A stretch of DNA of 11,292 nucleotides from JBOHNM01 sp050730675. Lineage in GTDB: Bacteria; Planctomycetota; Phycisphaerae; Phycisphaerales; UBA1924. Of this stretch, positions 1 to 9,171 are shown piece after piece. Each line of letters opens with the position of its first letter. Position 1 is the first letter of the stretch. A model generated the notes under the pieces. That model was not told the DNA's origin and made no database searches. It saw only the letters and a list, made by a program, of their open reading frames with translations. Both the position numbers and the translations under genes were made by a program. Location: positions 1 through 11,292 of the forward strand of contig JBOHNM010000136.1 of assembly GCA_050730675.1 (NCBI GenBank). The letters run 5' to 3'.

Positions 1-1
1 C

Positions 2-183
2 CGCAACCTCGGCGAGCGCATCCACGGCTACGACCGCCGCCGTCTTCCCCGTTGGTTCTATGAAGACCCCAAGCCCCGCCGCTGGGGTAACTACCTTGCC
101 TACATCCTCGCTATCTTCTCCCTCATCCCGCTCATATTCACCGCTCCGCGATCGCTCTCCTCAGCGCAGCTCGCTTCAGCCCC
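2..183 (+). CDS. Partial membrane-protein gene, 3' portion (end uncertain)
   Basis: Reading from base 2 gives a continuous frame with G or C at nearly every third position and a plausible protein: a basic, aromatic stretch (RIHGYDRRRLPRWFYEDP) followed by one hydrophobic segment (about WGNYLAYILAIFSLIPLIF). The other two forward frames and the reverse frames have weaker composition or early stops, so this is the likely coding frame. The N-terminus lies outside the window. The layout suggests the last transmembrane helix and C-terminal tail of an integral membrane protein. I do not recognise the family. The 3' end is odd: the frame meets no stop before the convergent purL gene begins at 184 and stays open to 907, antisense to purL. 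Either the gene has a long antisense overlap, or there is a frameshift near 180-240 (another frame stops at 237-239), or the tail ends unusually. I mark only the part with independent coding signal. Confidence 0.4.
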
Positions 184-3261
<3,078 letters not shown>

Positions 3262-3303
3262 CCGGCATCGTACCGGTGGCCGGAAGCTCCGGCGGAGGGG
3301 CTG

Positions 3304-3819
3304 TCAGCAGGCGGTCCAGCGCATCTTGGCGCGTTCGGCGGGGTCGCAGTCGTTGCGGAGGAAGGAGTTGAGGAACTCGATGGTGTCGAGTTCGTTGATA
3401 ACGCCGTCGTGGTTGAAATCGAGCCATTCGGCGGCGGGACCGGAACGGGTCTGGTAGGTATGGAGGAAGAGGATCAGGTCGTTGCGATCGATGACATCGT
3501 CCTTGTTGAAGTCGGCGACGCAGTAGTAGTTGCGCCGCCAGGGTTCGATCTGAAGGTAGCGGCCATCGACCTCGGGGACTGTGGATTGGGCGGGGGAGAA
3601 CGAGACGAGGTCGGTGAGGGACTCGAGGGCGGAGCGCGGCGCGACGGGCGCGGGGTCGGGTTGTGGGGCGGGCTCCGCGGTGGGGGAGACGCTGGCCTCC
3701 GCCGAGCGCGCCGTGGGCTCGGCGCGCTCGGATGGGCGGAGGAACAGCGCGCTAGCCACCACAACGGCGGCCGCGATCGAGATGCAGAGGATGTCGAAAA
3801 GGCGTGCGCGGCGTGGCAT
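3304..3819 (-). CDS. Membrane-anchored dockerin-type (double EF-hand) protein
   Basis: A small protein of 171 residues whose function is not known. Residues about 8-26 form one hydrophobic segment after a short basic N-terminus, so it is a signal anchor or an uncleaved signal. A Pro/Ala/Glu-rich spacer follows to about residue 60. Near the C-terminus two calcium-binding loops are visible: DFNKDDVIDRND (103-114) and DFNHDGVINELD (134-145), each with Asp/Asn at loop positions 1, 3, 5, 9 and 12, as in type I dockerin repeats. Such pairs are common at the C-termini of planctomycete exported proteins. There is no catalytic or cohesin domain. Start choice: two ATGs lie at 3825 and 3819; GGAG at 3827-3830 is only 1 nt from the first and 7 nt from the second, so the second is preferred. 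It lies 42 bp upstream of purL and 75 bp downstream of the DUF4230-like gene. Confidence 0.85.
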   Translation of the reverse strand: MPRRARLFDILCISIAAAVVVASALFLRPSERAEPTARSAEASVSPTAEPAPQPDPAPVAPRSALESLTDLVSFSPAQSTVPEVDGRYLQIEPWRRNYYCVADFNKDDVIDRNDLILFLHTYQTRSGPAAEWLDFNHDGVINELDTIEFLNSFLRNDCDPAERAKMRWTAC

Positions 3820-3826
3820 GAGCATG

Positions 3827-3830
3827 CTCC
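3827..3830 (-). promoter_or_regulatory. Shine-Dalgarno site deciding the dockerin-gene start
   Basis: GGAG on the minus strand sits 7 nt from the ATG at 3819 and only 1 nt from the ATG at 3825. Other visible ribosome sites in the window also use a 7-nt gap, so this favours the inner ATG. Confidence 0.6.
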
Positions 3831-3894
3831 GCGGGGATCGAGGACCGAATGGTCCTTGAGTACGTTGGGTATATCGACCCGGTGCGGTCGGGTT

Positions 3895-4605
3895 TCACGG
3901 ATTGGTGGAAATCGGCGCGGTCGTAGGCGCCGGGGGCTTGTCGTTGGGGGCGGCCCACTCGATGTCCACTTTCCAGCCGGCGAGTTCGAACATGGAGCGG
4001 ACCAGCCGCTCGGCGCTGGTGCGGGCAACCGGCAAGAACTGCTCGTCGCGGCAGGCGAGTTCGACGGCCTGCTGGAGCCGGGGGCGGCTGGTCCTTTCGA
4101 AATCGTCGCGGGAGCCGAGGGCGCCGATGGTCCACCAGCCGAGCCCGGTCTTCTCATAGGTAACAAGTTTGGTCCGCTGCTCGTCCAGCCGCGGGTTGCG
4201 CAGGGCGGGGGTAGGGAGCTGGATGGTCAGGTGTTTGGCGGACTCGTCGCGGGCGATGAGCTGGGCTTTGGTGAAATCGACGGCGTAATCGCCATCACCA
4301 CGGATGACCCAGGTGCCCTTGCGGAAGGAGGCCTCGGCCTCGAGTTCGCTGACGACGTGGACGGTCTCGACGGTGAGGAGGGCGAGGGACTGGACCTGGG
4401 CGATGGTGGGGCCGGAGACGGTGAAGGACTGCTTGGGGGTGAGGGTGTTCGACAGCCGGTTGAGGCTGGTGAGCGAGATGACGAGGAAAGCCGCGGTGGC
4501 GATGAGGGCGAGGCCGAGGATGAGGGCGACGACGGGCCAGAGGCGCGACGGGCGCGGACGGGCGGGAAAAGAAGGGGCGTCGGTGGGTGGAGGGTCGGGG
4601 GACAC
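3895..4605 (-). CDS. DUF4230-like single-pass membrane protein
   Basis: About 236 residues from the preferred GTG start. A Pro-rich cytoplasmic-type N-terminus is followed by one transmembrane helix (about LWPVVALILGLALIATAAF, residues 25-43) and a soluble domain of about 180 residues. The soluble part resembles the DUF4230 family: a beta-rich start (VQSLALLTVETVHVV), GDYAVDFTKAQL, then LTIQLPTPALRNPRLDEQRT and a C-terminal helical part. The biochemical role of DUF4230 proteins is not established. The open frame extends upstream to an ATG at 4779, but that extension would read through an 8-nt repeat and overlap the end of the CYTH gene. The GTG at 4605 has GAGG 5 nt upstream and starts right before ordinary Pro-rich coding sequence, so I prefer it. 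The start is uncertain; the domain match is by eye. Confidence 0.7.
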   Translation of the reverse strand: MSPDPPPTDAPSFPARPRPSRLWPVVALILGLALIATAAFLVISLTSLNRLSNTLTPKQSFTVSGPTIAQVQSLALLTVETVHVVSELEAEASFRKGTWVIRGDGDYAVDFTKAQLIARDESAKHLTIQLPTPALRNPRLDEQRTKLVTYEKTGLGWWTIGALGSRDDFERTSRPRLQQAVELACRDEQFLPVARTSAERLVRSMFELAGWKVDIEWAAPNDKPPAPTTAPISTNP

Positions 4606-4665
4606 GGGGGCCTCGGGAAGGGGCGAAGCGGAGGGGAGGGCCGCGGGAGTATTGGGAAAGGGCCG

Positions 4666-4689
4666 AACGCAGAAACGCAGAAACGCTGA
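4666..4689. repeat. Three 8-nt tandem units (AACGCAGA) between CYTH and DUF4230 genes
   Basis: Two perfect AACGCAGA units (4666-4673, 4674-4681) and one variant AACGCTGA (4682-4689). They lie in the gap between the CYTH stop (4718) and the DUF4230-like start. The minus-strand frame through them is open but has atypical residues (ISAFLRFCVRP), which argues that it is not native coding sequence. It is probably part of a dispersed repeat element spanning about 4660-4720. Confidence 0.65.
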
Positions 4690-4717
4690 AATTCGAGGCG
4701 GGATCAAGGTCCAAAGC

Positions 4718-5281
4718 TCAAATGTGCGCTGGGGCTGCGCGTTCCGCGGCGCTCCATTCGCTGTAGGGGTGCTGCACAAGGTTGGCGTTGCGGTACTTGG
4801 TATCGGAGGTTACTTCGCGACCGATCCAGGGCGTCCGGGGGACGGGGTGGTCGGGGGTGGGGAGTTCGAGTTCGGCGACGACGAGGCCGGCGTTGGCGCC
4901 GTGGAATTCGTCCACTTCCCAGGTGAGCTTGGTCAGGATGCCGCGGGAATCATGCACGGGAATGTGGTAGCGCGTCTTGTCGATGACGGGGCCGACGCAC
5001 AGGCGCGTGAGGATCTCGTCGGCATCGGCGACGGGGATGGGATACTCGAACTCGTCGCGCGTCAGGCCCGCGGCGTCGGACGGGCCCTTGATGGTGAGAA
5101 AAGCGCTGCCGGGAGCGGGCGTGGGGGTGGTGCGGACGCGGACGGTCGGGCCGCCAGAGACAGAATCGGCGGCGGTGAGGTACCCCTGGCGGTAGCGGGC
5201 GCCGGCTGCGGCGGCCTTCGGGACGAGCTTTCGCCAGGCGTCGGACGTGACGAGGAACTTGCGTTCGATTTCGATGGGCAT
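4718..5281 (-). CDS. CYTH domain protein (triphosphate tunnel metalloenzyme family)
   Basis: A 187-residue cytosolic protein of the CYTH family, whose members hydrolyse inorganic triphosphate or related polyphosphates, or make cAMP in some adenylate cyclases; the substrate here is not evident. The signature EIERKFLV is at residues 4-11, giving the ExExK motif at the very N-terminus. Further tunnel residues are visible: TVRVR (46-50), LTIKG (62-66), RDEFEYPI (75-82), DKTRYHIP (101-108), WEVDEFHG (121-128) and the C-terminal EVTSDTKYRNANL (156-168). Length is close to the 150-200 typical of single-domain CYTH proteins. The frame extends upstream to 5359, but the family always begins at the ExExK strand, so the ATG at 5281 is chosen although no clear Shine-Dalgarno site precedes it. 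The last residues (AAPAHI) run into a repeat-like region. No CHAD domain is attached. Confidence 0.93.
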   Translation of the reverse strand: MPIEIERKFLVTSDAWRKLVPKAAAAGARYRQGYLTAADSVSGGPTVRVRTTPTPAPGSAFLTIKGPSDAAGLTRDEFEYPIPVADADEILTRLCVGPVIDKTRYHIPVHDSRGILTKLTWEVDEFHGANAGLVVAELELPTPDHPVPRTPWIGREVTSDTKYRNANLVQHPYSEWSAAERAAPAHI

Positions 5282-5305
5282 GAAGGAGCGTAGAGCGTGC
5301 GGGAG

Positions 5306-5319
5306 AAATGGCAAATGGC
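5306..5319. repeat. Two AAATGGC units upstream of the CYTH start
   Basis: AAATGGC occurs twice in tandem (5306-5312 and 5313-5319) and is followed to about 5340 by AT-richer sequence with related half-palindromes (TGGCCA, TGCCAATT). This patch is clearly less GC-rich than its surroundings and lies in the 108-bp gap between the CYTH start and the end of the next gene. It is probably another short dispersed repeat. It takes the place of the leader of the CYTH gene. Confidence 0.5.
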
Positions 5320-5350
5320 CAAGACCAATGTGCCAATTCGGAGTCGGAGA

Positions 5351-5384
5351 GTGGGGCACCCGATGCTTTGGGGTGCCGCGCCAC
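5351..5384. repeat. Hairpin-forming inverted repeat between two leftward genes
   Basis: GTGG plus GGCACCC (5351-5361) can pair with GGGTGCC plus CCAC (5371-5377 and 5381-5384), leaving a 9-nt loop and a 3-nt bulge. It starts just downstream of the stop codon of the secreted-protein gene, where a terminator would be expected, but no T-run follows on the minus strand. It could be a Rho-independent terminator lacking a U-tract, an mRNA-stabilising stem, or a REP-like palindrome. Confidence 0.5.
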
Positions 5385-5389
5385 CCGCC

Positions 5390-6007
5390 TCATCGAGGCG
5401 CTGGTGCGGCGGGGGGAGTGGGGGGAGGGGTACTGGGTGCGGCAGGTTCGGCTTTCGCCGGTGCCGGCCCCCCCTCGGCTCCACCACTCTTCTTCGCCTC
5501 CGGCGCAACGAACGGCTTCGCCGCCTTGGCGTACTTCTCCAGCACCACGCGGTGATACGCCCAGTCGATCATCTGCTTGCCGTCCATCGTGTGGGTCTTC
5601 AGGTCGATTTCGCCGCGCTCGGCCAGGTCGCGGGTCAACTGCATCACGTAGACCTTCTTGCCGTCCCGCTCGAACGGCGAGAGCCTGACCACCACGTCGA
5701 AGTACCCGCTGCCGTCCTTGCTCGGCACGGCAAGGTCAACCGAGGTGAGCGGCTTGATGCGCCCTTCATCGGCGAGGGTGAACGTGACGGACATGCGGCC
5801 GCCGCCGTTGTCTTGCGCCTCGACGGTGTAGTTGAGCTTGAGTTCCTCCTTCGTCTCTTTCAGTTCGAAGCCCAGCAGGCGCCCGCCCGCCGCCGCTCCC
5901 CCGGCGTGACCACCCTCCCCTCTCGCCTCCCACACAGCGGTTGCACCGGTAAGACCGGCGACGACGATCAGAGCTGGCACAAAAGCGAGGGTGCTGCGTA
6001 CGTGCAT
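5390..6007 (-). CDS. Secreted protein of unknown function with Pro/Ala-rich tail
   Basis: 205 residues. The N-terminus (MHVRSTLAFVPALIVVAGLT) is a typical signal peptide, with possible cleavage after the Ala-containing stretch near residue 24, so the protein is probably exported. Residues about 40-165 form a mixed alpha/beta domain (GFELKETKEELKLNYTVEA, GYFDVVVRLSPFERDGKKVY, IDLKTHTMDGKQMIDWAYH) that I cannot assign to a known family. The last 35 residues are rich in Pro, Ala and Lys and likely unstructured. The start is well supported: GGAG at 6015-6018 is 7 nt from the ATG. It is the first gene of the leftward block and starts at the divergent intergenic region, so its promoter should lie in 6008-6327. 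No catalytic motif is visible. Confidence 0.82.
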   Translation of the reverse strand: MHVRSTLAFVPALIVVAGLTGATAVWEARGEGGHAGGAAAGGRLLGFELKETKEELKLNYTVEAQDNGGGRMSVTFTLADEGRIKPLTSVDLAVPSKDGSGYFDVVVRLSPFERDGKKVYVMQLTRDLAERGEIDLKTHTMDGKQMIDWAYHRVVLEKYAKAAKPFVAPEAKKSGGAEGGPAPAKAEPAAPSTPPPTPPAAPAPR

Positions 6008-6327
6008 GGGGTGGCTCCGTTGGTGGGGGTGGGTGGTGGGGGGAGAGAGGGCATTTCACGGGCACGCTGTGAAGAACGGTGGAGAGGAAGGCGAAGAGGT
6101 CGGCGACGGGCATGTTACCGCTGAAGACTGCGCCGGGTAAGACCGGGTCGTCGGCAGTGACGATCCCGTTACAACCGGACATGCCGCCGATGTGTGGTGA
6201 GGGATTCCCACGAAGTCGCCAAGGGACGAAGCAAGGAGGGGAGTTCCCGCAACGCACGGCTTCAGTCGAGGATTCGCATAGACTCGCCGCGGATCGCAGC
6301 GCGACGTGCAAACGCGGGAGAAAACGC
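6008..6327. other. Divergent intergenic region (320 bp)
   Basis: This stretch separates the leftward secreted-protein gene from the rightward TMEM175-like gene and should carry both promoters. I see no confident -35/-10 pair, operator or riboswitch. It contains the Shine-Dalgarno sites for both genes (GGAG 6015-6018 on minus; GGGAG 6316-6320 on plus). The open frame that begins at 6079 and leads into the channel gene has no family similarity before 6328. Around 6208-6235 there is a repeat-like patch with two ACGAAG motifs. Confidence 0.6.
6316..6320 (+). promoter_or_regulatory. Shine-Dalgarno site fixing the TMEM175-like gene start
   Basis: GGGAG lies 7 nt upstream of the ATG at 6328. This supports starting at 6328 rather than at the upstream ATG at 6079. 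Confidence 0.65.
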
Positions 6328-6924
6328 ATGCGGATGGGCAAGGGGCGGATCGAGGCGTTCAGTGATGGGGTGATCGCGATCGCGATCACGATCATGGTGC
6401 TGGAGATGAAGGCGCCGCACAGCGCGGACCTCGAGGCGCTGCGACCGGTGCTGCCGGCGTTCCTGGGGTATGTGCTGAGCTTCATCTACGTGGGGATCTA
6501 CTGGAACAACCATCACCACCTCTTCCAGGCGGTGGAGCGGGTGACCGGCGCAGTGTTGTGGGCAAACCTGCACCTGCTCTTCTGGCTGTCGCTGGTGCCG
6601 TTTGTGACGAACTGGATGGGGGAGAACCACTTCGCCACGTGGCCGATGGTGGTGTACGGGGTGGTGCTGATGATGTGCGGGGTGGCGTTCACAATCCTGG
6701 CGCGGGTGCTGGTGGAGCACCACGGGCACGGCTCGGCGCTGGCCGCGGCCATGGGTCGAGACCGCAAGGGGTGGCTCTCGCTGGGCCTCTACATGGTGGG
6801 GATCGGGCTTGCGTTTGTGGCGGGGTGGATCGCGGGGGTGGTGTACCTGCTGGTGGCGCTGTTGTGGCTGGTGCCGGACAAGAGGATTGAGCGAGCGCTG
6901 GAGAAGGCGAAGGATGAAGGATGA
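6328..6924 (+). CDS. TMEM175/DUF1211 family integral membrane protein (putative K+ channel)
   Basis: 198 residues, a typical length for prokaryotic single-repeat members, which assemble as tetramers and have been described as potassium channels; ion selectivity here is inferred from the family only. The diagnostic motif RIEAFSDGVIAIAITIMVLE is at residues 7-26 in the first helix, containing the FSDGV signature. Next come hydrophobic segments at about 41-58, 76-93, 105-127, 149-168 and 169-182, giving about six helices, with YWNNHHHLF (58-66) after the second. The short basic C-terminus reaches the cytosol. The start at 6328 is chosen because the motif sits next to it and GGGAG is 7 nt upstream; the longer frame from 6079 adds sequence without family features. 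The stop codon lies inside a GATGAAG heptamer pair. The metallophosphoesterase gene follows 62 bp downstream and may be co-transcribed. Confidence 0.93.
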   Translation: MRMGKGRIEAFSDGVIAIAITIMVLEMKAPHSADLEALRPVLPAFLGYVLSFIYVGIYWNNHHHLFQAVERVTGAVLWANLHLLFWLSLVPFVTNWMGENHFATWPMVVYGVVLMMCGVAFTILARVLVEHHGHGSALAAAMGRDRKGWLSLGLYMVGIGLAFVAGWIAGVVYLLVALLWLVPDKRIERALEKAKDEG

Positions 6925-6926
6925 AG
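6913..6926. repeat. Two GATGAAG heptamers at the channel gene stop
   Basis: GATGAAG at 6913-6919 and 6920-6926. The second unit supplies the TGA stop of the TMEM175-like gene. The same unit makes the larger array at 9044-9113, so this is the second site of one repeat family in the window. Confidence 0.6.
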
Positions 6927-6975
6927 TGCAGCGGTTGGGACGAACCGGCTGCGCCGGTCGCCGCGTACATTGGGT

Positions 6976-6979
6976 GAGG
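6976..6979 (+). promoter_or_regulatory. Shine-Dalgarno site deciding the phosphoesterase start
   Basis: GAGG within GTGAGG is 1 nt from the ATG at 6981 and 7 nt from the ATG at 6987. The 7-nt gap matches the other sites in the window and favours 6987, shortening the protein by two residues. Confidence 0.55.
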
Positions 6980-6986
6980 CATGTCG

Positions 6987-8216
6987 ATGTTCTGGGTCAA
7001 TGTGACGGCGATTCTGCTGGCGGCGAACGTCGCGTGGTGGTGGTTTGCCGATCGTCTGGCGCGGCGGCTGCCGCGGGTGGTGTGGTGGCGCTGGCTCACG
7101 ACGGCGTTTGTCGCGGGGCAGCTCGGGCTGCTCGCGTGGACAGTGGGGGCGCGGGTGCTGGCGCCGCATTCCGACGCAGGGCCGGGGTTGTTGCCGGCGA
7201 CGGCGGCGTACGTGTGGCAGATGCTCGTGCTGCCGATGGTCTTGGTGGTGGCGGTGGTGATCGGCGTGCCGGCGGGGGCGTGGTGGGCTTTGCGGCGAGT
7301 GCGCGGGTGTGGCGCGAAGCCCGCGACAGTGAACGCTGGCGCCACCGCAATGGCCCCGGAGGTGGAGTCGACCGCCGGCTGGACGCGACGCAAGGTGCTG
7401 GCGGCGGCGGTCGTGGCCGCGCCGCCGCTGTTGACGGGCGTGGGCGTGGGGGTTTCGCTGGCGCAGCTGCAGTCGTTCCGGGTGCGGCGGATCACGGTGC
7501 CGCTGGCGAATTTGCCCGGGGAACTGGAAGGGATGCGGATCGCGAGCGTCTCGGACCTGCACGTGGGGACGTTCACGGTGGCGAGCGTGCTGCGGCGCGT
7601 GGTGGAAGCCACCAGCGCGATGGACGTGGACCTGGTGGTGATGCCGGGTGACCTGATCAACAACCGATTATCAGATTTGTCGGACGCGCTGGACGCGGTG
7701 ACGAATATCCAGTCGAAGTATGGCACGTTCATGTGCATCGGCAACCACGACCTGATCGAGAACGGGGCGGAGTTTGTGCGGCGGGCGAAGCTGCGGACGG
7801 GGCTGCTCGTCGATGAATCGAGCGTGGTAAATGTCCGTGGGATACCCGTGCAGGTCCTGGGCCTGCCTTGGACGCGCGGCGAGGAGCAGATCGGCGCATC
7901 GGTGCGGCGGCTGGCGATGCAGGTGCAGGCGGGGGCGTTCCCGATCCTGCTTTCGCACCATCCGCACGCGTTCGACGGCGCGGCCGAGGCGGGGATCCCG
8001 CTCACGTTCGCCGGGCATACGCACGGCGGCCAGCTCATGGCGAGCGAGCAGGTTGGTTTCGGCCCGTGGATGTACCGCTACTGGTCGGGGTTGTACCGCA
8101 AGGCGGAGCGAGCCGGGGCGTCGCTGGTGGTGTCCAACGGGGTGGGCCACTGGTACCCGGTGCGGATCGGCGCGCCGGCGGAGATCATCGAGGTGACGCT
8201 GACGAGAGGTGCGTGA
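6987..8216 (+). CDS. Membrane-anchored calcineurin-like metallophosphoesterase
   Basis: 409 residues. The N-terminal part carries about three hydrophobic segments (near 1-20, 36-55 and 74-100), then a loop, then RR at 134-135 followed by another hydrophobic stretch (VLAAAVVAAPPLLTGVGVGV, to about 156). The C-terminal 230 residues are a metallophosphoesterase domain of the YkuE/YaeI-like type with all metal-binding motifs: SDLHVG (189-194), GDLINN (221-226), GNHD (252-255), SHHPHAF (323-329) and GHTHGGQ (343-349), then NGVGHWYP near 384. Family members hydrolyse phosphodiesters or lipid-linked pyrophosphates with two metal ions; the substrate here is unknown. The domain probably faces the periplasm, held by the last helix. 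The RR-hydrophobic stretch resembles the twin-arginine signal found at the N-terminus of YkuE-type enzymes but sits internally here. It follows the channel gene by 62 bp. Confidence 0.93.
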   Translation: MFWVNVTAILLAANVAWWWFADRLARRLPRVVWWRWLTTAFVAGQLGLLAWTVGARVLAPHSDAGPGLLPATAAYVWQMLVLPMVLVVAVVIGVPAGAWWALRRVRGCGAKPATVNAGATAMAPEVESTAGWTRRKVLAAAVVAAPPLLTGVGVGVSLAQLQSFRVRRITVPLANLPGELEGMRIASVSDLHVGTFTVASVLRRVVEATSAMDVDLVVMPGDLINNRLSDLSDALDAVTNIQSKYGTFMCIGNHDLIENGAEFVRRAKLRTGLLVDESSVVNVRGIPVQVLGLPWTRGEEQIGASVRRLAMQVQAGAFPILLSHHPHAFDGAAEAGIPLTFAGHTHGGQLMASEQVGFGPWMYRYWSGLYRKAERAGASLVVSNGVGHWYPVRIGAPAEIIEVTLTRGA

Positions 8217-8275
8217 TTCAATAAAAGTGTGGCACCCCCACCCGAGAGGCGCCAAGCCGGCACTTGAACCCACTC

Positions 8276-8485
8276 TCAACGCCACGAAGGGACCTGGTAC
8301 TCCATGGGACGGTCCTCGAACGAGAATTGCTGCCAGTAGGCCTCGCGCTGGCGGCGGCCGTGGGGCTCGAAGAGGCTGGCGATGGTCTGGACGCAGCCGG
8401 AGAGCAGGGCGGCGGAGGCGATGAGTGCCGCGGCAAGGAGGAGTGTGCGCGGGCGGGACGCGGTGGCGGTGGGTCGCGCGTTCAT
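8276..8485 (-). CDS. Small predicted lipoprotein
   Basis: 69 residues. A basic N-terminus (RPRT) and a hydrophobic core (LLLAAALIASAALL) lead to a lipobox LSGC with Cys at residue 31, so signal peptidase II should cleave there and leave a 39-residue lipid-anchored peptide. The mature part (FEPHGRRQREAYWQQF and EYQVPSW) is polar and aromatic, with no recognisable family. Its short size lowers confidence, but the lipobox and stop-free frame make a real gene likely. The ATG at 8485 has only a weak ribosome site. It converges with the phosphoesterase gene, whose stop is 59 bp away, and lies downstream of the zinc-ribbon gene on the same strand. Confidence 0.75.
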   Translation of the reverse strand: MNARPTATASRPRTLLLAAALIASAALLSGCVQTIASLFEPHGRRQREAYWQQFSFEDRPMEYQVPSWR

Positions 8486-8536
8486 GATGGGAAGCCTATC
8501 GCGCGGCAGGGAAATGGGTCAAAGAAATTCTGTGAG

Positions 8537-9040
8537 TTACCAGCGCTCGCGTTCGGCGGCGCGCGGGGAGCGGGAGCACTCGGGGCAGAGGGTTTCGGGG
8601 CTCAGGCGGGAGCGGTCGTAGCCGCAGCGGTCGCAGCGGCCGGTGCGCAGGGGCGGGAGGGGGACGATGATGTGCCGCCAGGAGTAGGCCGCGGGGATGA
8701 GAGCGAGGGCGCAGAGGGGCCAGAGCGCGAGGCGGAGGGACCAGGCGGAGTACGGCCCGGGTCTGGTGGAGATGACGGCGGGACGGAGGTGGAAGGGATC
8801 GAGGCGTGCGAACCAGCGGTCGGAGAAGGTGTCGGCATCCACAAAGGTGGATCGGCCGATGGCGGTGGTGTCGAGGCGGGTGATGTTGAACTGGCCGCGG
8901 TAGAGGCCGACGACGGTGTCGTCCTGGCGGTGGCCGAGGGTGATGAAGCCGGAGGCGAGCCAGAGGGCGAAGGTGAGGATGAAGAGGGCGGTGTAACGCC
9001 AGTGTTTGGGCGGATGGAATTTGAGGCGGGGGAGGGGCAT
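8537..9040 (-). CDS. Two-pass membrane protein with C-terminal zinc ribbon
   Basis: 167 residues of unknown function. One helix spans about 17-34, a predicted exported segment follows (about 38-100), a second helix lies at about 103-118, and a cytoplasmic tail holds a zinc ribbon with Cys 136, 139, 152 and 155 (RCDRCGYDRSR and LCPECS). This tail, with GYD after the second Cys, is a recurring planctomycete pattern. The same topology appears in the protein encoded at 9662-10465. The ATG at 9040 is chosen because everything upstream in this open frame is translated heptamer repeat (HPSSFIL units) and then antisense of other genes. No Shine-Dalgarno site is present; the repeat array begins 4 bp upstream of the start. 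The tail may bind zinc and a partner, but no role is demonstrated. Confidence 0.8.
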   Translation of the reverse strand: MPLPRLKFHPPKHWRYTALFILTFALWLASGFITLGHRQDDTVVGLYRGQFNITRLDTTAIGRSTFVDADTFSDRWFARLDPFHLRPAVISTRPGPYSAWSLRLALWPLCALALIPAAYSWRHIIVPLPPLRTGRCDRCGYDRSRLSPETLCPECSRSPRAAERERW

Positions 9041-9043
9041 GGG

Positions 9044-9113
9044 GATGAAGGATGAAGGATGAAGGATGAAGGATGAAGGATGAAGGATGAAGGATGAAGG
9101 ATGAAGGATGAAA
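9044..9113. repeat. Tandem heptamer array (GATGAAG), ten units
   Basis: Nine perfect GATGAAG units from 9044 to 9106 and a tenth, altered unit (GATGAAA, 9107-9113). The array directly precedes the start codon of the leftward zinc-ribbon gene and so forms its 5' leader. On the minus strand it contains no stop in any frame and would encode LHPSSFI repeats. Tandem 7-nt arrays are prone to slippage, so unit number may vary between strains. Two more units lie at 6913-6926. Confidence 0.9.
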
Positions 9114-9171
9114 CAGGTGCTGATGAGGTACCGATTTGGCATGTGGATGGTTCGCGCGGAGCCGTGATGGA

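Noticed and set aside
6079..6327. N-terminal extension of the TMEM175-like protein
   Set aside because: The family begins near the RIEAFSDG motif and a good ribosome site precedes 6328. The extension has no recognisable features.
6689..8038. Minus-strand open frame of 449 codons opposite the phosphoesterase
   Set aside because: It covers the antisense of a gene with complete catalytic motifs, and the product is Ser/Thr/Arg/Pro-rich with no domain pattern.
8217..8275. Terminator between the convergent phosphoesterase and lipoprotein genes
   Set aside because: I could not find a stem followed by a T-run on either strand; only a short GGCGCC palindrome and a GTGGCACCC motif are visible.
9044..9113. 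Possible CRISPR array
   Set aside because: It is a contiguous 7-nt tandem repeat without spacers, and no cas genes are present.
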